Of a DNA stretch of 64,000 nt, positions 10,385-21,890 are shown one piece after another. Made by a program: the position numbers and the translations under genes. The stretch is from assembly GCA_030686995.1 (NCBI GenBank), contig CM060703.1, forward strand, positions 7,608,597 to 7,672,596, given 5' to 3'. Every line of letters starts with the position of its first letter. Position 1 is the stretch's first letter. The notes under the pieces were generated by a model. That model did no database searches and was not told where the DNA came from. It worked only from the letters and a program-made list of their open reading frames with translations. This DNA is from Artemisia argyi (taxonomy: Eukaryota; Streptophyta; Magnoliopsida; Asterales; Asteraceae).

Positions 10385-11317
10385 GTGGCATTAAGGCCTG
10401 CGTTTTCATTTGAGTTTATACAACAACGTATATCCAGCTGGCATTTCGGTCACGATACGAACAGCTGCAGAGAACTGAAGAGACAGATAGAGGAAGTTGT
10501 CAAGTCTAAACAGTTAGCACACCTTGTAAAAGGCATAAGAAAAGACAAAGAAAAAAAGACACTCCGTCAGGAAAAAATGCTATCGGCGAAGCTCCAATCC
10601 TTATGGTTAGCTGAGGAGGCCCAAGCTAGAAGAGAAAGGAAGTAGAGGAGGAGCTACAAACAGTGGGGGAAGTGACATTTCCACCTATAACAGGCAAACC
10701 TCCTTCAGACGAACCGGTGGTCATAAAGGTCTTCATTTCCAACCGAGAGGTGAACATAGCTTACATGGACTGTGGAAGCTCCTGCGAAATCATATATGAG
10801 CATTGTTTCCTAAAACTCAAGCCTTCGATCAGGTCACAGAGGGTAGATTCAAAGATACCTTTGGTAGGTTTCTCGGGGGAGCACTCGTAGCCCTTAAGAG
10901 AAGTTCCCCTCGAGATAACTATCGGCGAAGGCGGGCTCGCGTGGACGGAAACCCTCATCTTTGCGATTGTAAGGTCCAACTCTCCCTATAACTTGTTGAT
11001 AGGAAGAACCGCCATGTAAAAGATGGGCATTATAGTGTCCACCATACATGCAGCAGTTAAGTTCCAAATAGCGTATGAGGTCGGAACCGTATTTTCCAGT
11101 TACCTCAAAGAAAGACACAGGATTTTAGGAAAAAGATCAAGGATAACCCTCAAGACCCTCCGAAAGTCATTTTAAGTTGCGGAGATGCAGAAGAAAGTAT
11201 GGTGATAAACGAGCTGCATCCGGAACAAACAATGGTAATCGGGAAACAGCTCCCGACTATCTTCAAAGCAAGTTTGGAAAAGCTCCTTAGAGACAACAAG
11301 GATGTCTTTGCATTAAG
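10385..11317 (+). pseudogene. Tat gag C-terminus and aspartic protease (broken)
   Basis: The stretch with HDTNSCRELKRQIEEVVKSKQ is the conserved gag tail of Asteraceae Tat elements. After a stop near 10643 another frame opens with EVTFPPITGKP and the protease. The active-site region reads MDCGSSCEII where retropepsins usually have D-T/S-G. Downstream family landmarks are LVGFSGEHS, VPLEITIG, NLLIGRTAM and VSTIHAAVKF, interrupted by stops (near 10888, 11018 and 11173). The final stretch (KASLEKLLRDNKDVFAL) is the linker into RT and is cut by the small transposon at 11318. Confidence 0.75.
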
Positions 11318-11859
11318 GTTGTAAAAATCGCTAGGCGCTAGTGAGGCGGTCGGATAGGGCCTAGCGATTAATCGGTTAGGCGGAGATTAATCGGGGATTA
11401 ATCGGATTAGAATTTTTATGTACAAAATTGTAATTTTAGATATTATATTATATTATATGTATGCGATAAGCATAATGCATCAAAGTTCAAATATTTCAAG
11501 TGTTCAAATATAAACATAATACATAATTTTTCAAAGTTTAAAGTCAAACATGGATATTACTCAGTTTGTTGACTATTTTTAAGCGACTTTGACTGATTTT
11601 GTCCGATTAATCGGTTTTTGGACATATTTTTAAGCGATTTTGACTTATTTTTAAGCGATTTTGTTAACCGATTTTTAAACAATTTTGTCTGATTAATCCG
11701 ATTAGACCGATTTTGTCCGATTAATCGGTTTGTTGACCGATTTTTAAGCGATCTTTGACCAAAACGATTAAATAGGCCGATTATGACAAATCAAGGCGCT
11801 TAGTGAGCGATCAGCGATTATGCGGGGATTAATCGGCCGCCTGGACCGATTTTTACAAC
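11318..11859. mobile_element. Small non-autonomous DNA transposon (MITE-like), 542 bp
   Basis: Ends are the 13-bp inverted pair GTTGTAAAAATCG / CGATTTTTACAAC. Subterminal parts also mirror one another (CTAGGCGCTAGTGAG against CTTAGTGAGCGATCAGCG). The interior is filled with GATTAATCGG / CCGATTAATC words, at least eight copies. It interrupts the Tat reading frame between DVFAL and the stretch leading to DMTGVPRKL. No clean target-site duplication is visible, so the superfamily is not assigned. Confidence 0.7.
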
Positions 11860-13235
11860 AGAGGACATATTCTGATATGACAGGGGTTCCGAGAAAGCTC
11901 ACGATCTATGGAAAGACCTTCGGTACAAAACATAAGCTTAATGAGTTCAAGCACATTGAGACTATAAAACAGAAGCGTCGAAGCCTGGCACCCGAAAGGA
12001 ACGCAACAGCTTGCAAGGAGGTAGATGAGCTCGTGCAAGCAGAAATACTCCGGGAGGTTAAATACCAAACGTAGGTAGCCAACCCAGTTATGGTAAAGAA
12101 AAGTGATGGAGGGTGGCTTATGTGCGTCGACTTCACCGACATCAACAAAGCGTGCCCAAAAGATTGTTACCATCTGCAAGAGATAGATTGGAAAATGGAG
12201 TCGTTATTAGGGTTTCGCCTGAAATGCTTCCTAGACGCCTACAAAGGCTACCATCAGATACAAATGGCAGAGGAAGATGAGGAAAAAACAGCTTTCTATA
12301 CTGGAAAAGGGAGTTTACTGTTACAAGAAAATGCCTTTTGGGTTAAAGAATGTTGGGGCAACGTATCAGCAGTTAGTAGATAAGGCCCTTGTAGGACGCG
12401 GTTTGGAAGCATACGTTGATGACATGGTCATAAAGAGTAGGACGCGGGAAGACTTGCTCTCCAATATCTAAGAAACCTTCGATCAGTTAAGAGCGATCAA
12501 CATGAAGCTTAATCCGAAGAAATGCTCCTTTGGTGTCGAGGAAGGATAATTCCTCGGGCACTTAATCATGAAGCAAGGGATTAAAGCTAACCCTTCGAAG
12601 GTGAAAGCCATTATGGATTTGCAACCCCCAATGACATTGAAGGAGGTACAGAACCTTAATGGAAAGCTAGCAGCACTTAGTAGATTATTGTCGAAGGGTG
12701 CGGACCGATCATTGCCATTCTTCAAAACCTTCAAAGGATGCATGGATAAGAAGACTTTCCAATGGAGTGTCAACGCTGAAGCTGCCTTCCAAAAGTTGAA
12801 AGAATTCATGTAAATTCTACTAACGCTCACAGCCCCAATCACTGGAGAAGTGTTATATATCTATATCGCAGCATCCCACGAAAGCATCAGCGCAGTACTC
12901 CTAGCAGAGAGGGAAAAGAAACAAATTCCAATTTACTTTGTTAGCCGAGTTTTACAAGGAGCTAAATTGAACTACCCAAAGCTGGAAAAGCTAATTCTAG
13001 CTTTGATTTACGCTGCAAGACGCCTCCGAAGGTATTTCCAAGCTCACCCCATCACTGTATTGACTGATAAGCCCATCAAACAAATATTGTCGAAGCCTGA
13101 AAAGTCAGGAAGGATAGCTAAGTGGGCTATCGAGTTGGGGGAGCACGAGATAGAACACAAAGGAAGGAATTTCATAAAAGGTCAGATACTGGCAGATTTC
13201 TTAGCTGAAACCCATCTGAACCTGGCCATGTTATG
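11860..13235 (+). pseudogene. Tat reverse transcriptase and RNase H (broken)
   Basis: RT landmarks in order: DMTGVPRKLTIYG, LAPERNATACKEVDELV, PVMVKKSDGGWLMCVDF, FLDAYKGYHQIQM-type motif (first catalytic Asp) near 12228, MPFGLKNVGATYQ, and YVDDMVIKS (catalytic DD) near 12415. Connection and RNase H follow: GIKANPSKVKAIMDLQPP, LSRLLSKGADRSLPFFK, FVSRVLQGAKLNYP, VLTDKPIKQIL, and EHKGRNFIKGQILADFLAE ending at 13235. Lesions are a stop at 12072, a one-base frameshift near 12310, and stops near 12469, 12548 and 12811. Confidence 0.85.
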
Positions 13236-14293
13236 AATGTACCCAAATTAGAGTCCTCAAAAGAGAAAGAAGGATGGAAGTTATACATGGACAGAGCATC
13301 TAGCTCTGATGGATCTGGAGCAGGATTAATGCTAGTGAGTCCCGAGGGAAAGGAGTATACTTATGCATTAAGGTTTGAATTTGAAGCAACGAACAATGAG
13401 GCTGAGTATGAAGCTTTGCTAGCAGGCCTTCGGTTAGCAAGAGGTATGGAGGTACGCCACCTTTCAGTCTTCGTCGACTCACAATTGGTCGCAAACCAAA
13501 TCAAGGGCTCTTATGAGGCAAGACAGCCTACCATTAAACACTACCTGGACAAAGCTAAAGAAATTCTTAACGGATTTGCATCTTACACTATTGAGCATGT
13601 TCGAATGAATCAGAACAAAAAAGTAGATGCATTGAGCAAGCTAGCTTTAATGGCTTTTGCTCATCTAACTAAAGAAGTTCTGGTTGAAGTATTGGCCGAA
13701 AGATCCATCCAAAGGAAGGAGGTATTAGATGTCATATTGGAAGAAGAATCCAATTGGATGACTCCAATAAGGGAGTACCTAATAAATGGAATCCTGCTAG
13801 AAGACCCGAAATTGGCAAAAAATATCATAATTAAGGCCCCACAATATAGGCTGATAGGGGATAATTTATACAGGAGATCTTTCCTCACCCCTTGGCTTCG
13901 TTGTGTAGGGCCGAAGCAAGCTTCGAGCATCATACACGAGATCCATGAAGGGTCCTGTAGTCTACATGCAGGACCTCGCTCCGTTATCTCGAAAATAATG
14001 AAGCTGGGATATTATTGGCCATCCATGCACAGAGACGCAACATATATAATTCTCGAATGTGAAGCATGCCAAATCCACTCAAATGTTCCCAGGCTTCCTA
14101 AGCAAGATATGAACTCCATCACATCTGCATGGCCCTTTTCCCAATAAGGAATTGACATTGTCGGACCTCTACCAGTGGCACCAGGAGGAGTAAAATTCTT
14201 GGTGGTCGCCATAGATTATTTCACTAAATGGTTGGAAGCTAAACCTTTAGCAGCAGTAACGGGCAGACACATGGAAAAGTTTGTATGGGAACA
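13233..14293 (+). pseudogene. Tat second RNase H and integrase N-terminal part
   Basis: The frame 13233-14147 starts with an archaeal-like RNase H: KLYMDRASSSDGSGAG, EFEATNNEAEYEALLAGL, FVDSQLVANQIKG and NKKVDALSKLA carry its acidic residues. The integrase zinc domain (HHCC: IIHEIHEGSC, CEACQIHS) follows near 13920-14080. A stop at 14145 breaks WPFSQ from GIDIVGPLPVAPGG, which holds the first core Asp. The frame reaches KFVWEH and is then interrupted at 14293 by the Copia insertion. The second RNase H supports the Tat assignment. Confidence 0.85.
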
Positions 14294-14656
14294 TGTTAGA
14301 AACTAATAACGTGATAGAGAATAGTTTCTAGGAGCGTTTTGGCTCAAGACTGATTAGGTCTTAATCTAGGAATAATAATGTTCATATGATAAAACAGAGC
14401 GGAATAAGAACAATATTATAAACAAGGTTTTATCAAACATTCTCCACAGCCCCAATATTATTATATCAACATAATATGGTTACACCAATCATTGTAACAG
14501 GAATCCAATGATTCTTGAGGCTAAACACTAAACTACCATACCCTAGGTGTTTTCCATAAAAAAAATCCTCCCCTAAACTTATGATTTCTTAACAAATCCA
14601 TAAGTTTCTTCAATCAATCAGCATCATTGAGGATATAGGGAATTCTTCTAAACACT
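14294..14656 (-). repeat. Probable 3' LTR of the Copia insertion
   Basis: Starts TGTTAGAAAC next to the GAACA target duplication. The inner edge is placed at TAAACA (14651-14656 region), next to a purine-rich AAGAAGAAAATGAAG on the minus strand that could be the polypurine tract, right after the third-ORF stop. Its sequence aligns only weakly with the opposite LTR at 36031-36513 (a shared CCCAATATTATT / CTCCAATATTATT region). Confidence 0.5.
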
Positions 14657-16606
14657 TCATTTTCTTCTTAAAGCCTGCATAGCTCTTGAACACTGATCTT
14701 GTATCTTCTGAATCAAAGCTCTAACTTTTTCAGTGTCTTCATGAACTCTTAATCTTGATGTCAACATTGCAGTAAGAGTTACTGCTCTAAGTGGATATTC
14801 CTTCTCAGCAAACATGAATACATCCACTCCAGCTGTTCTAGAAACATGATGAACCTCACATGAATCATAGTATGACCATGTGGTATGCAAATTTGTATCT
14901 TCAAACTTCCAATAACTATCTTTAAGATCTGGTTCATAAAGTCTCCTCAAATCAACCTATAGCTGCATCTCCTTCATATCTTTGAGAGTATCAGCCTTCC
15001 ATCTTTCATCAACTAACTTCCAAAGCATATCAAGATCACTTCTGTCACAAGCTTTAATAAAATCTTCAAATTGAATGAAGGATGAAGTTTCACCTCCCAA
15101 TCTTGTTATCTTCCATGTTGGAGCAAAATTCTTTGCTGTGTATACTTCCCAATCAATAATTGGATGCCTTACTTGTATAGGATCTGGGTAGAAATCTTCT
15201 TTTTCTATCACTATCATAGCACTCAGCTGATCTTCTGTAAGTTTCTCAGATTTTGATTCTTTTTCTTGAGCAAGCCTTGTCCTTTTAGTGACATTCTTTT
15301 GAGAAGCTGTAGCTTTCCTTTTAGGAAATCTTCTTTCTTCTTCTTCAAAATCAATAGAAATAAAATCACTATCTTGTCTTTTGAGCCTATAAAAGATCCC
15401 TTCAATCCTATCATGAGACATGCCTTTGAATTGAGACATTTTCCAATTCCCAACATGACATCAATAAGTCTTCATCTCTGCAATCACTTGTGCTTTGGTT
15501 GGTTGTCTTTGCTTCTTTTGACCTTTTCTGACTTTTTCAATAACCTGATCAAGTGCTTGTTGATTCTTCATTTGAATAAAATCAGCTAATTGAGCTGATC
15601 TCTAGTCTTCTGTCAAAGTCTTGTTAGCAACAAGCTCAATTGCCTTCTTCTTCACTACTGGATCATTGGCAATCATATATTCAATCTCTTCATTAGTTGG
15701 CACATAGGTGAACATTGGAGCCTTTTCTTTGAGAATAGTAGGTGGAATAGTGGAAATTGGATTAGGTGCAATAGTTGCAGTGGTTTCCAACTTATCCAAC
15801 CTCTTTGCCTCCATAAAACTTGTAATCTCTTCCTCATATAGCCTTTTCTTCTTTGTAGCTTCATCTTCCACTAATTTCTTTGCAAGTTCAGCATCATAAT
15901 CCATCTGAGCTTGTTCCCTTCTAGAAATCTTCCTTGGTTACTCTTGATCTTTATTAGTCATAACAGCTTTACCTTTCTCTTCTCTAATTCTTTCACCTTT
16001 TTCTTCTGCAGTGGTAAAATTTTGACCAGCAGTGGGAACCATAAACTCATCAGTGAACATATTTTGAGGAATTCCAATTGTCTCATCAATCTTCAAATCT
16101 TCAGTGCCATAATTAAAGTCAGCATCAAAATCATAATCATCACCAAAACCATTCTTCCTCCCCTTAGTTTCAGTATCTGTCTTCCTCCCCTGTTTGGAAG
16201 AATTTCCCACATCTTCACTAAAATCTTCTGAAGCAGCATCTTGAGGTGAGGATGAAGATGAAAGCACAATTTTGGCAGATCTTTGCTTCTTTAACCCTTG
16301 AACTTCTTCCTGCAAGTTCTTAATCTCTGCTTTCAATTGAGCAAGCTCTGTGGCATGTTGTTGCTTTGTCTGTGCCAGGTCTTTCTCCAGAGCTTTAACC
16401 TGTCTGACTAAGTTGGTACAAAGTTTCATCAATTCATTAGTTTGCACACTACCTTCAACACTTCCAACAGTGTGACCTGTTGGGAGAGATGAATCATAGG
16501 GCATTGATTCAGGCTCTTCTCTTGTTGGACTAGATTGAAGCCTAGAACCACCACTGCTTGTTCCTAAACCAAAAGGCTCAGAATCAGACAATGTTGTAAT
16601 GAGAGG
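14657..16606 (-). pseudogene. Copia third ORF (env position), C-terminal part
   Basis: One continuous minus-strand frame from 16606 to 14657 with four in-frame stops (near 15935, 15602, 15452 and 14955) and no frameshift. It begins LITTLSDSEPFG and then forms a coiled coil (about 16435-16280: LVRQVKALEKDLAQTK, ELAQLKAEIKNLQEEV). An acidic, disordered middle follows, then a charged helical part (DYDAELAKKLVEDEATKK). The folded-looking C-terminus has FAPTWKITRLGGETSSF and RWKADTLKDMKEM. The product is unknown; similar Asteraceae proteins are often annotated by weak similarity as synaptobrevin/longin-like, which I would not trust as a function. Confidence 0.75.
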
Positions 16607-17639
16607 TGATACGTGGGAATCGCACCAGGCTTTACCTCTCAAGGGATCTTGAGAAGCTTACAATCCCCACCAGGCAGTGTACCTGATCGTTGTAGTATAG
16701 TATGGTGACAAGTACCGGGGGATTGATCGTTCAGCTAGGAATAGTTTCGCTAGGATTAGAAAACCTAAATACTAGTTCTAGAGATGAGAGATGATTCTTT
16801 TTGTATTTTTATATTTTTTAGAAAGCAAGTTAAAATCTCAGGTTTGAAGGATATGGGGCGGAATTAGTTGCTAGTCAACTAACCCAATACTAAGATGCAA
16901 TCAAAATAAAATACTAAAAATGAAAATAAACTATATTAAACTAAGGTTGTAAGTAATAAGTGGGAGAAATGTGTTTACTTAGATTTCACTACTCCCTAGA
17001 TATCTTTTACACGTTAATTACTTGTTATAGTTGCGTGGATGACGGATTGTATTCCTTAATACCATTCATGGGGTGGCGTACTTACTACCCCAATCCTATG
17101 AGTGCCTACTTCACTCCTATGTCGAGCCTGCAAGAAGCTCCTAACATGGGATCATTAGAATTTACTCATGCATTAAATACAACCAATAAAACCTAGTACA
17201 CATGGGTTCATGTTTCCTAAGACGTTCAAGCATGTTACCATTTGGAGCTCTGCCAGTTTTCTTAAGCCTAACATTGAAATCATTCATCCAATACAACCAT
17301 AAACAAGTAATCAACACATAATCAACATCTAGGTTTCATTAGATCTAAGCAAACACAAGATAAATCTAGCCTAGCATGGTGGAATCAAGAATAGCACAAG
17401 ATATAGACAACCAACACATAGACATATTGATTGAATTAAGAAAAGACTTATCTTAATAACACATGTAAGAATTCAAGGGTTGAAAACCCTTGAAAAGTGA
17501 GGAGTGTCTAAATACTCATCATTTTATACTAATCTGAGCTGCCAAAACATACAAAAACACTCAAATATGCATCAAAATACTTAAAATATCTTAGAAGTGT
17601 GTTTTATATGTTTCAAATGCAAAATATGCAAAAACAGAT

Positions 17640-18160
17640 GAAAAACGTACAAAATTTGCATAATTGGCAGTTTCAGTCCCTCAAGTTTCATAAATTGTCA
17701 AAACTAGTCCCTGAAGGTTTCAAATAGAATAAAAGTCAACTTAAGTCCTTGGGAAACCAAAATTATTCACAAATAGTCCCTGGATGAAAGTTTACACAAA
17801 ATGGCAACTTTTACCCCTCAAGTTTCAAAATTGGCAAAATTAGTCCCTGGGTATTCAAAAAGTGAAATCTAACAAATATTACCCTTGAACTATTCATGAA
17901 TGATAATTTGGAACATTTTGATAAACTTTTGGAAATTTAAAAAACTTACCCTTCAACTTTCAGAAAATTACAAGTTTGGTCCCTAGAGTTTGTGGAATTG
18001 ACAGAAAAGGTCCCTGGCATTTGAAAATGGAAAAAAAAATATACTTTTGGTCCTTGTGTTATGTTTTATTGACAGGTTTGGTCCTCAAAGGAAGTTTGGA
18101 AAGGTGGCATGATCAACCCTTCAACTTTGGCCAAATTACAAAATTGGTCCTTTAGTTACA
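17640..18160. repeat. Iterated GTCCCT / CCCTTCAACTTT motif cluster
   Basis: At least a dozen phrases of the form TAGTCCCTGG, TTGGTCCCT or ACCCTTCAACTTT, spaced about 30-50 bp and separated by short AT-rich stretches (for example near 17675, 17706, 17777, 17816, 17842, 17971, 18010, 18050, 18073, 18118 and 18145). This word is common in plant retroelement promoters. On the plus strand it lies upstream of the TATA-like site at 18728. On the minus strand it lies upstream of a TATAAAAT-type site near 17525. Confidence 0.7.
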
Positions 18161-18724
18161 TAAACCAAACAGATCCTTATTATTATTATCCACCAAATCC
18201 AAATCCAATACAAACACCACCAAGCCCATTCCTGCTTTGGCCCAACAACAAAATAAACCCACCCCGTTTATAATAAAACGGGGTCAACCCTGCAGTCAAA
18301 CAAACAACCAAACCGCCTTCACCCTCCACCTCTTCATCCTTTCCACCTCACTCTATAGCCACCTGTAAATTCAACTTGCTACCAACAGCTCATCCTTTCC
18401 ACCTCACCTCTCTATACCACCAACTATACTACACCCCCTACACCTCATAATTCAGACTTCCATCACCATTAAATGCATCCCCACACCCTTTTTCCTCCAA
18501 TCCATACTACTCCCCTGTTTTCCTCTACTTGGCCAAATAAATATCTCAATTGTCTCCCCAACTCTCCACAACACACCAAGATGAATTAATTGCCATCAAA
18601 CTGCCTCTAGCCACGTGTTACAGTTTTGGCGCCAAAAGTAGTTTAAACGGGCAAGATGAGTTTGACTCATCCAATGGCCAGGATTGATGATGGGAATTTA
18701 AGAGTGATCTCCAAGGAGTCAAGA

Positions 18725-18738
18725 GGCTATAAAAGGAA
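18725..18738 (+). promoter_or_regulatory. TATA-like box inside the composite insertion
   Basis: GGCTATAAAAGGAAG on the plus strand, followed by an AT-rich, ORF-free leader. It is a strong plant TATA match, and the downstream sequence (ACTCTTGGGCTAGCCA) could hold a start site. No ORF follows, so transcription would be non-coding. Confidence 0.5.
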
Positions 18739-18739
18739 G

Positions 18740-20039
18740 AAGAAAAGCACAGAAATAATCACTCTTGGGCTAGCCAATTGTCACTAGTGTAACGTAAATT
18801 TAAACTTGCTTTCGTAGAGTAAATCTTTAATGTTTTCTTAGTGTAATTGTTATTTTAAACTTTCAATAGTGTAATGGAACCATTTGATTTCAGTTTAATG
18901 CAATCTCTTTAAATTTCATGTTCTATCTTAAGTCCTTTTATTTTCAAAGCCCTTTTCATATCAGTTTGATCATAGTTGATTATATGGACTCAGTTAAGCA
19001 CACTTAGGCTCCTGACAAAGCCAAATGAGCTTTTAGATACATATAAACAGCAATGATCATTTTAAATTAGAAAATCATAAAAAATAGAGAAAAATAGAAA
19101 ATAAATAAAAAAGAGTGTGTTTATGGTGATGCAAGCATGGAGCAGGGTTGATGTTGGAATGTTTCTGGTTTAGGAGCTTCATGGGAAGCTGTTAAGATAA
19201 TTAGTGGCCCTTGGTTCTTTGGTATTGCAGCCTTAACTCACTTGTAAGCTACTTTTACAATTTTTTGCAATTTACTGTTTCCCTTTATTATATGCTTTGA
19301 TTCCATGTTTTCATGTTTATATGTTGTTTATTAGTCATAATGTATCATAATATTCTGTTGATATGTGTTGAAATTGTTTGTTACAAATTTCAAAATGAAA
19401 CTGTGAATATGGCATGAAATTGGTAATCATAGACATAGTCTGGTTTGACAGCTTGTTTATGTTGAAAAAGGTCTATTTTGACACAATAGATCCTCTGGAT
19501 TGCTAATGATATGCTTGTTCATTGATTTACTTTGAAAACTTTGTTATGACAGTTTTAGAGGGTTGTTTGGTTTTTTGGGTAGATCTGTATTATAGGATTT
19601 ATGGGGTGTTGTTCTTGTTTGATGGGGACTCCATAGGACCTAAGTAGTTCAGTGAAACCTTAATCTAATGGTGTAGCATGATAGAAAGTCAAAGTGACAA
19701 TTGATGGCCTAATTATGAGCACTGGATGATTGGTAAGACCTAGGATCTTGCATATCTGTTTGTATGTTGTTAATTCTTGTTATTTTCATGTTCTTGTTGT
19801 TAATTATTCCAAATTCAGTCATTAGTTTAGATTCTAAATTCATTTTGGTCAAAGTTTGGTGTTCTAGTAAAATAGTCAAATTTCACATTTTCTGTTTTTG
19901 AATAAACTTTAGAATTTTAGTGTGTCTTTATTAATTTGTTTCTGTCTAAATGCTTTTAGGATGTTAAAGTGTTGTTGCTAATCTTGCTATTTATATTTTT
20001 GTTAATTTTTATTGTGCTTATTTACTAGCTTATCTGTTA
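18740..20039. other. Non-coding AT-rich part of the composite insertion
   Basis: No ORF of interest on either strand and no tandem repeat recognised. The composition (T-rich on plus, with phrases such as TTTCATGTTTATATG) resembles a long plant leader or intron. Nothing more specific is visible. Confidence 0.45.
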
Positions 20040-21890
20040 GCTTATTTGTAGCTCTTTTTGCCCTGTCTCGCAAGTGAGCTGTCAAAACCACAAGCTTGCA
20101 AAAGCTTGTGGAGTTGACACAAGCTTGTGAGCTTGGCACTTTTGTTGAGCCTTTATGGCCTTTTTATTGTTTCTGTATTTTTGTTTTCATAGTGTAGCTT
20201 TAGATTAGCTTATTCTCCCTACTTATTTTGTTCCACTTTACTCACTCAACTGAAGCAAACAGTTGAGTGATGCTGTTTTACTAAGCTTCTAAAAAGTCTC
20301 CCCACTAACCTTGAGCTTGTGATTCTTGGTCTTATGATAGGCAAGCTATCCAACTCAAGTCCTTAGTGTAGGTTGAGCAATTAGGAGCCTTTTTAGATAA
20401 GTTTTGAGAGCTTTTGTTTGCCCACTCACAACATCTCACTGAGAATTCAGTGAGATTGCACCATTTCCATAAGCTTTCTACAAGCTCATTAGTGAACTAA
20501 AGCTTGGGTAAATTGGCTTTTCTTGAAGCCAACCAACCCAACTTCATGTCCCTGTACTTCATTTTCAGTTTGTAGCTTATTTACATAGGCTGCAACCAGC
20601 TTTAACTTATCACCATTTGGATGAGTTTACTGTTCATCAGTATACTCATCCAAAAATCAGCCAATTTCATAAGCTCACTACAAGCTTATTAATTGATCAT
20701 AGGTTGTGAATTTTAGATCAATGTGGAGCTTATCCATTAGATTCTAGGATCCAATGCTTTGATTCAATCTTGCAGCTCATTTAGAAGGGCTGCAATCAGC
20801 TTTTAGTGTGTACCCATTTGATTTGTATACTGGTTCACCCAGTTAATACAGTCACTTGGGTGACTTTTCAATGGCTTCTTACAAGCTCACTAGTGGACCC
20901 CACTAGGTGAGCTTGGGTTTTTTGGAAAGCCAACAGCATAACTTGCAACTTCAATTCACAATTTGGGTTTTTAAGCTCATTTACTGAGCTTAATTGTGCC
21001 AACTAAAAGGTTGCAGGGGGTGTTTGGGACTGCATGAAACTGAAACAGCTTATTTGCTTATATGAGCTTATTGGCTTATTTCCAGGACACATGCTTGTGC
21101 ATACTTGCATATATAACTTGTATACATGTTACTTTTCCTTTCTTTCCTTTTATACAGCTTTTTCAAGCTTATTCTAAGCTTATAGTTTGACTGTTTCAAC
21201 TGATAAGCTATAACCCCATGAATTGCTTATTTCTTTATTTGTGAAGTTCATTTTCCTTCAAACCTGTTCATAATACATACTCATACCATACTTTGTCCTT
21301 ATTTTCCACTGTGAGCTTATTTTTGAGCTTATTCAAGCTTTGATGAGACTGTTAAGCTTTTAGCTTAACTGTCTCATCACATAAGCTCACAGTTGGCTTA
21401 TTCTTGTGTTATAAGGTTCCATCTCCATCATACATGTATAATATCTGTGTATATATAGTTTTATAAAAAGAAAAAAAAGAAAAACCAAAGCTTTAAGGCT
21501 AAGTGATAGCTTCTATTTAGAAGGCTTATTGCTTATTAGTCTATTTTGATGAACTGAGCCAAAAATAAGCTCACTCAGAGCTTATTTGTAAATTATAATA
21601 AGTTTTCCTTTATTAAACTTTCATATTATAGCTTATTATTTAGTTTTGCAAGAAGGAAGATGAAAAAATAAAATAAAACCAAAAAAATGGGTGTGTGTGG
21701 GATTCGAACTCAGGACCTCAGGCTAGTAACATGCTTATGTACACACACCCCTTCCATTGCACTGGGGCACCAGTTCCGTTTGTATTTACACAAACAATAT
21801 ACTTAAGGTGGTTTTGCCATATTAAGCTTATGTGGACTGTTCAGCTTATTCCAGCTTATTGGAATAAGCTGGTGACCCAAACTTATTTTT
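20040..21890. repeat. Dense AGCTTA / AAGCTT word repeat region
   Basis: AGCTTA, AAGCTT, GCTTATT and TAAGCT words occur several dozen times in 1.85 kb, often as the palindromes AAGCTT or ATAAGCT-AGCTTAT (for example 20088-20140, 20460-20520, 20670-20740, 21160-21240, 21310-21400, 21500-21600 and 21820-21870). The sequence between them is not a simple tandem repeat. Two neighbouring words often face each other so that hairpins can form. No coding sequence is present. Confidence 0.75.
21692..21775 (-). other. tRNA-like (Pol III box) segment
   Basis: Read on the minus strand, GAGTTCGAATCC (about 21699-21710) is a near-perfect B box (tRNA T-arm). GCCCCAGTGCAATGGAAGG (about 21749-21768) resembles an A box about 50 bp upstream. 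The acceptor ends do not pair well and no clear anticodon arm is seen, so it is a tRNA-derived relic, possibly of a SINE, rather than a tRNA gene. Confidence 0.45.

Noticed and set aside
21692..21775. Functional tRNA gene on the minus strand
   Set aside because: B box is good, but acceptor stem and anticodon arm do not pair; kept only as a tRNA-like relic.
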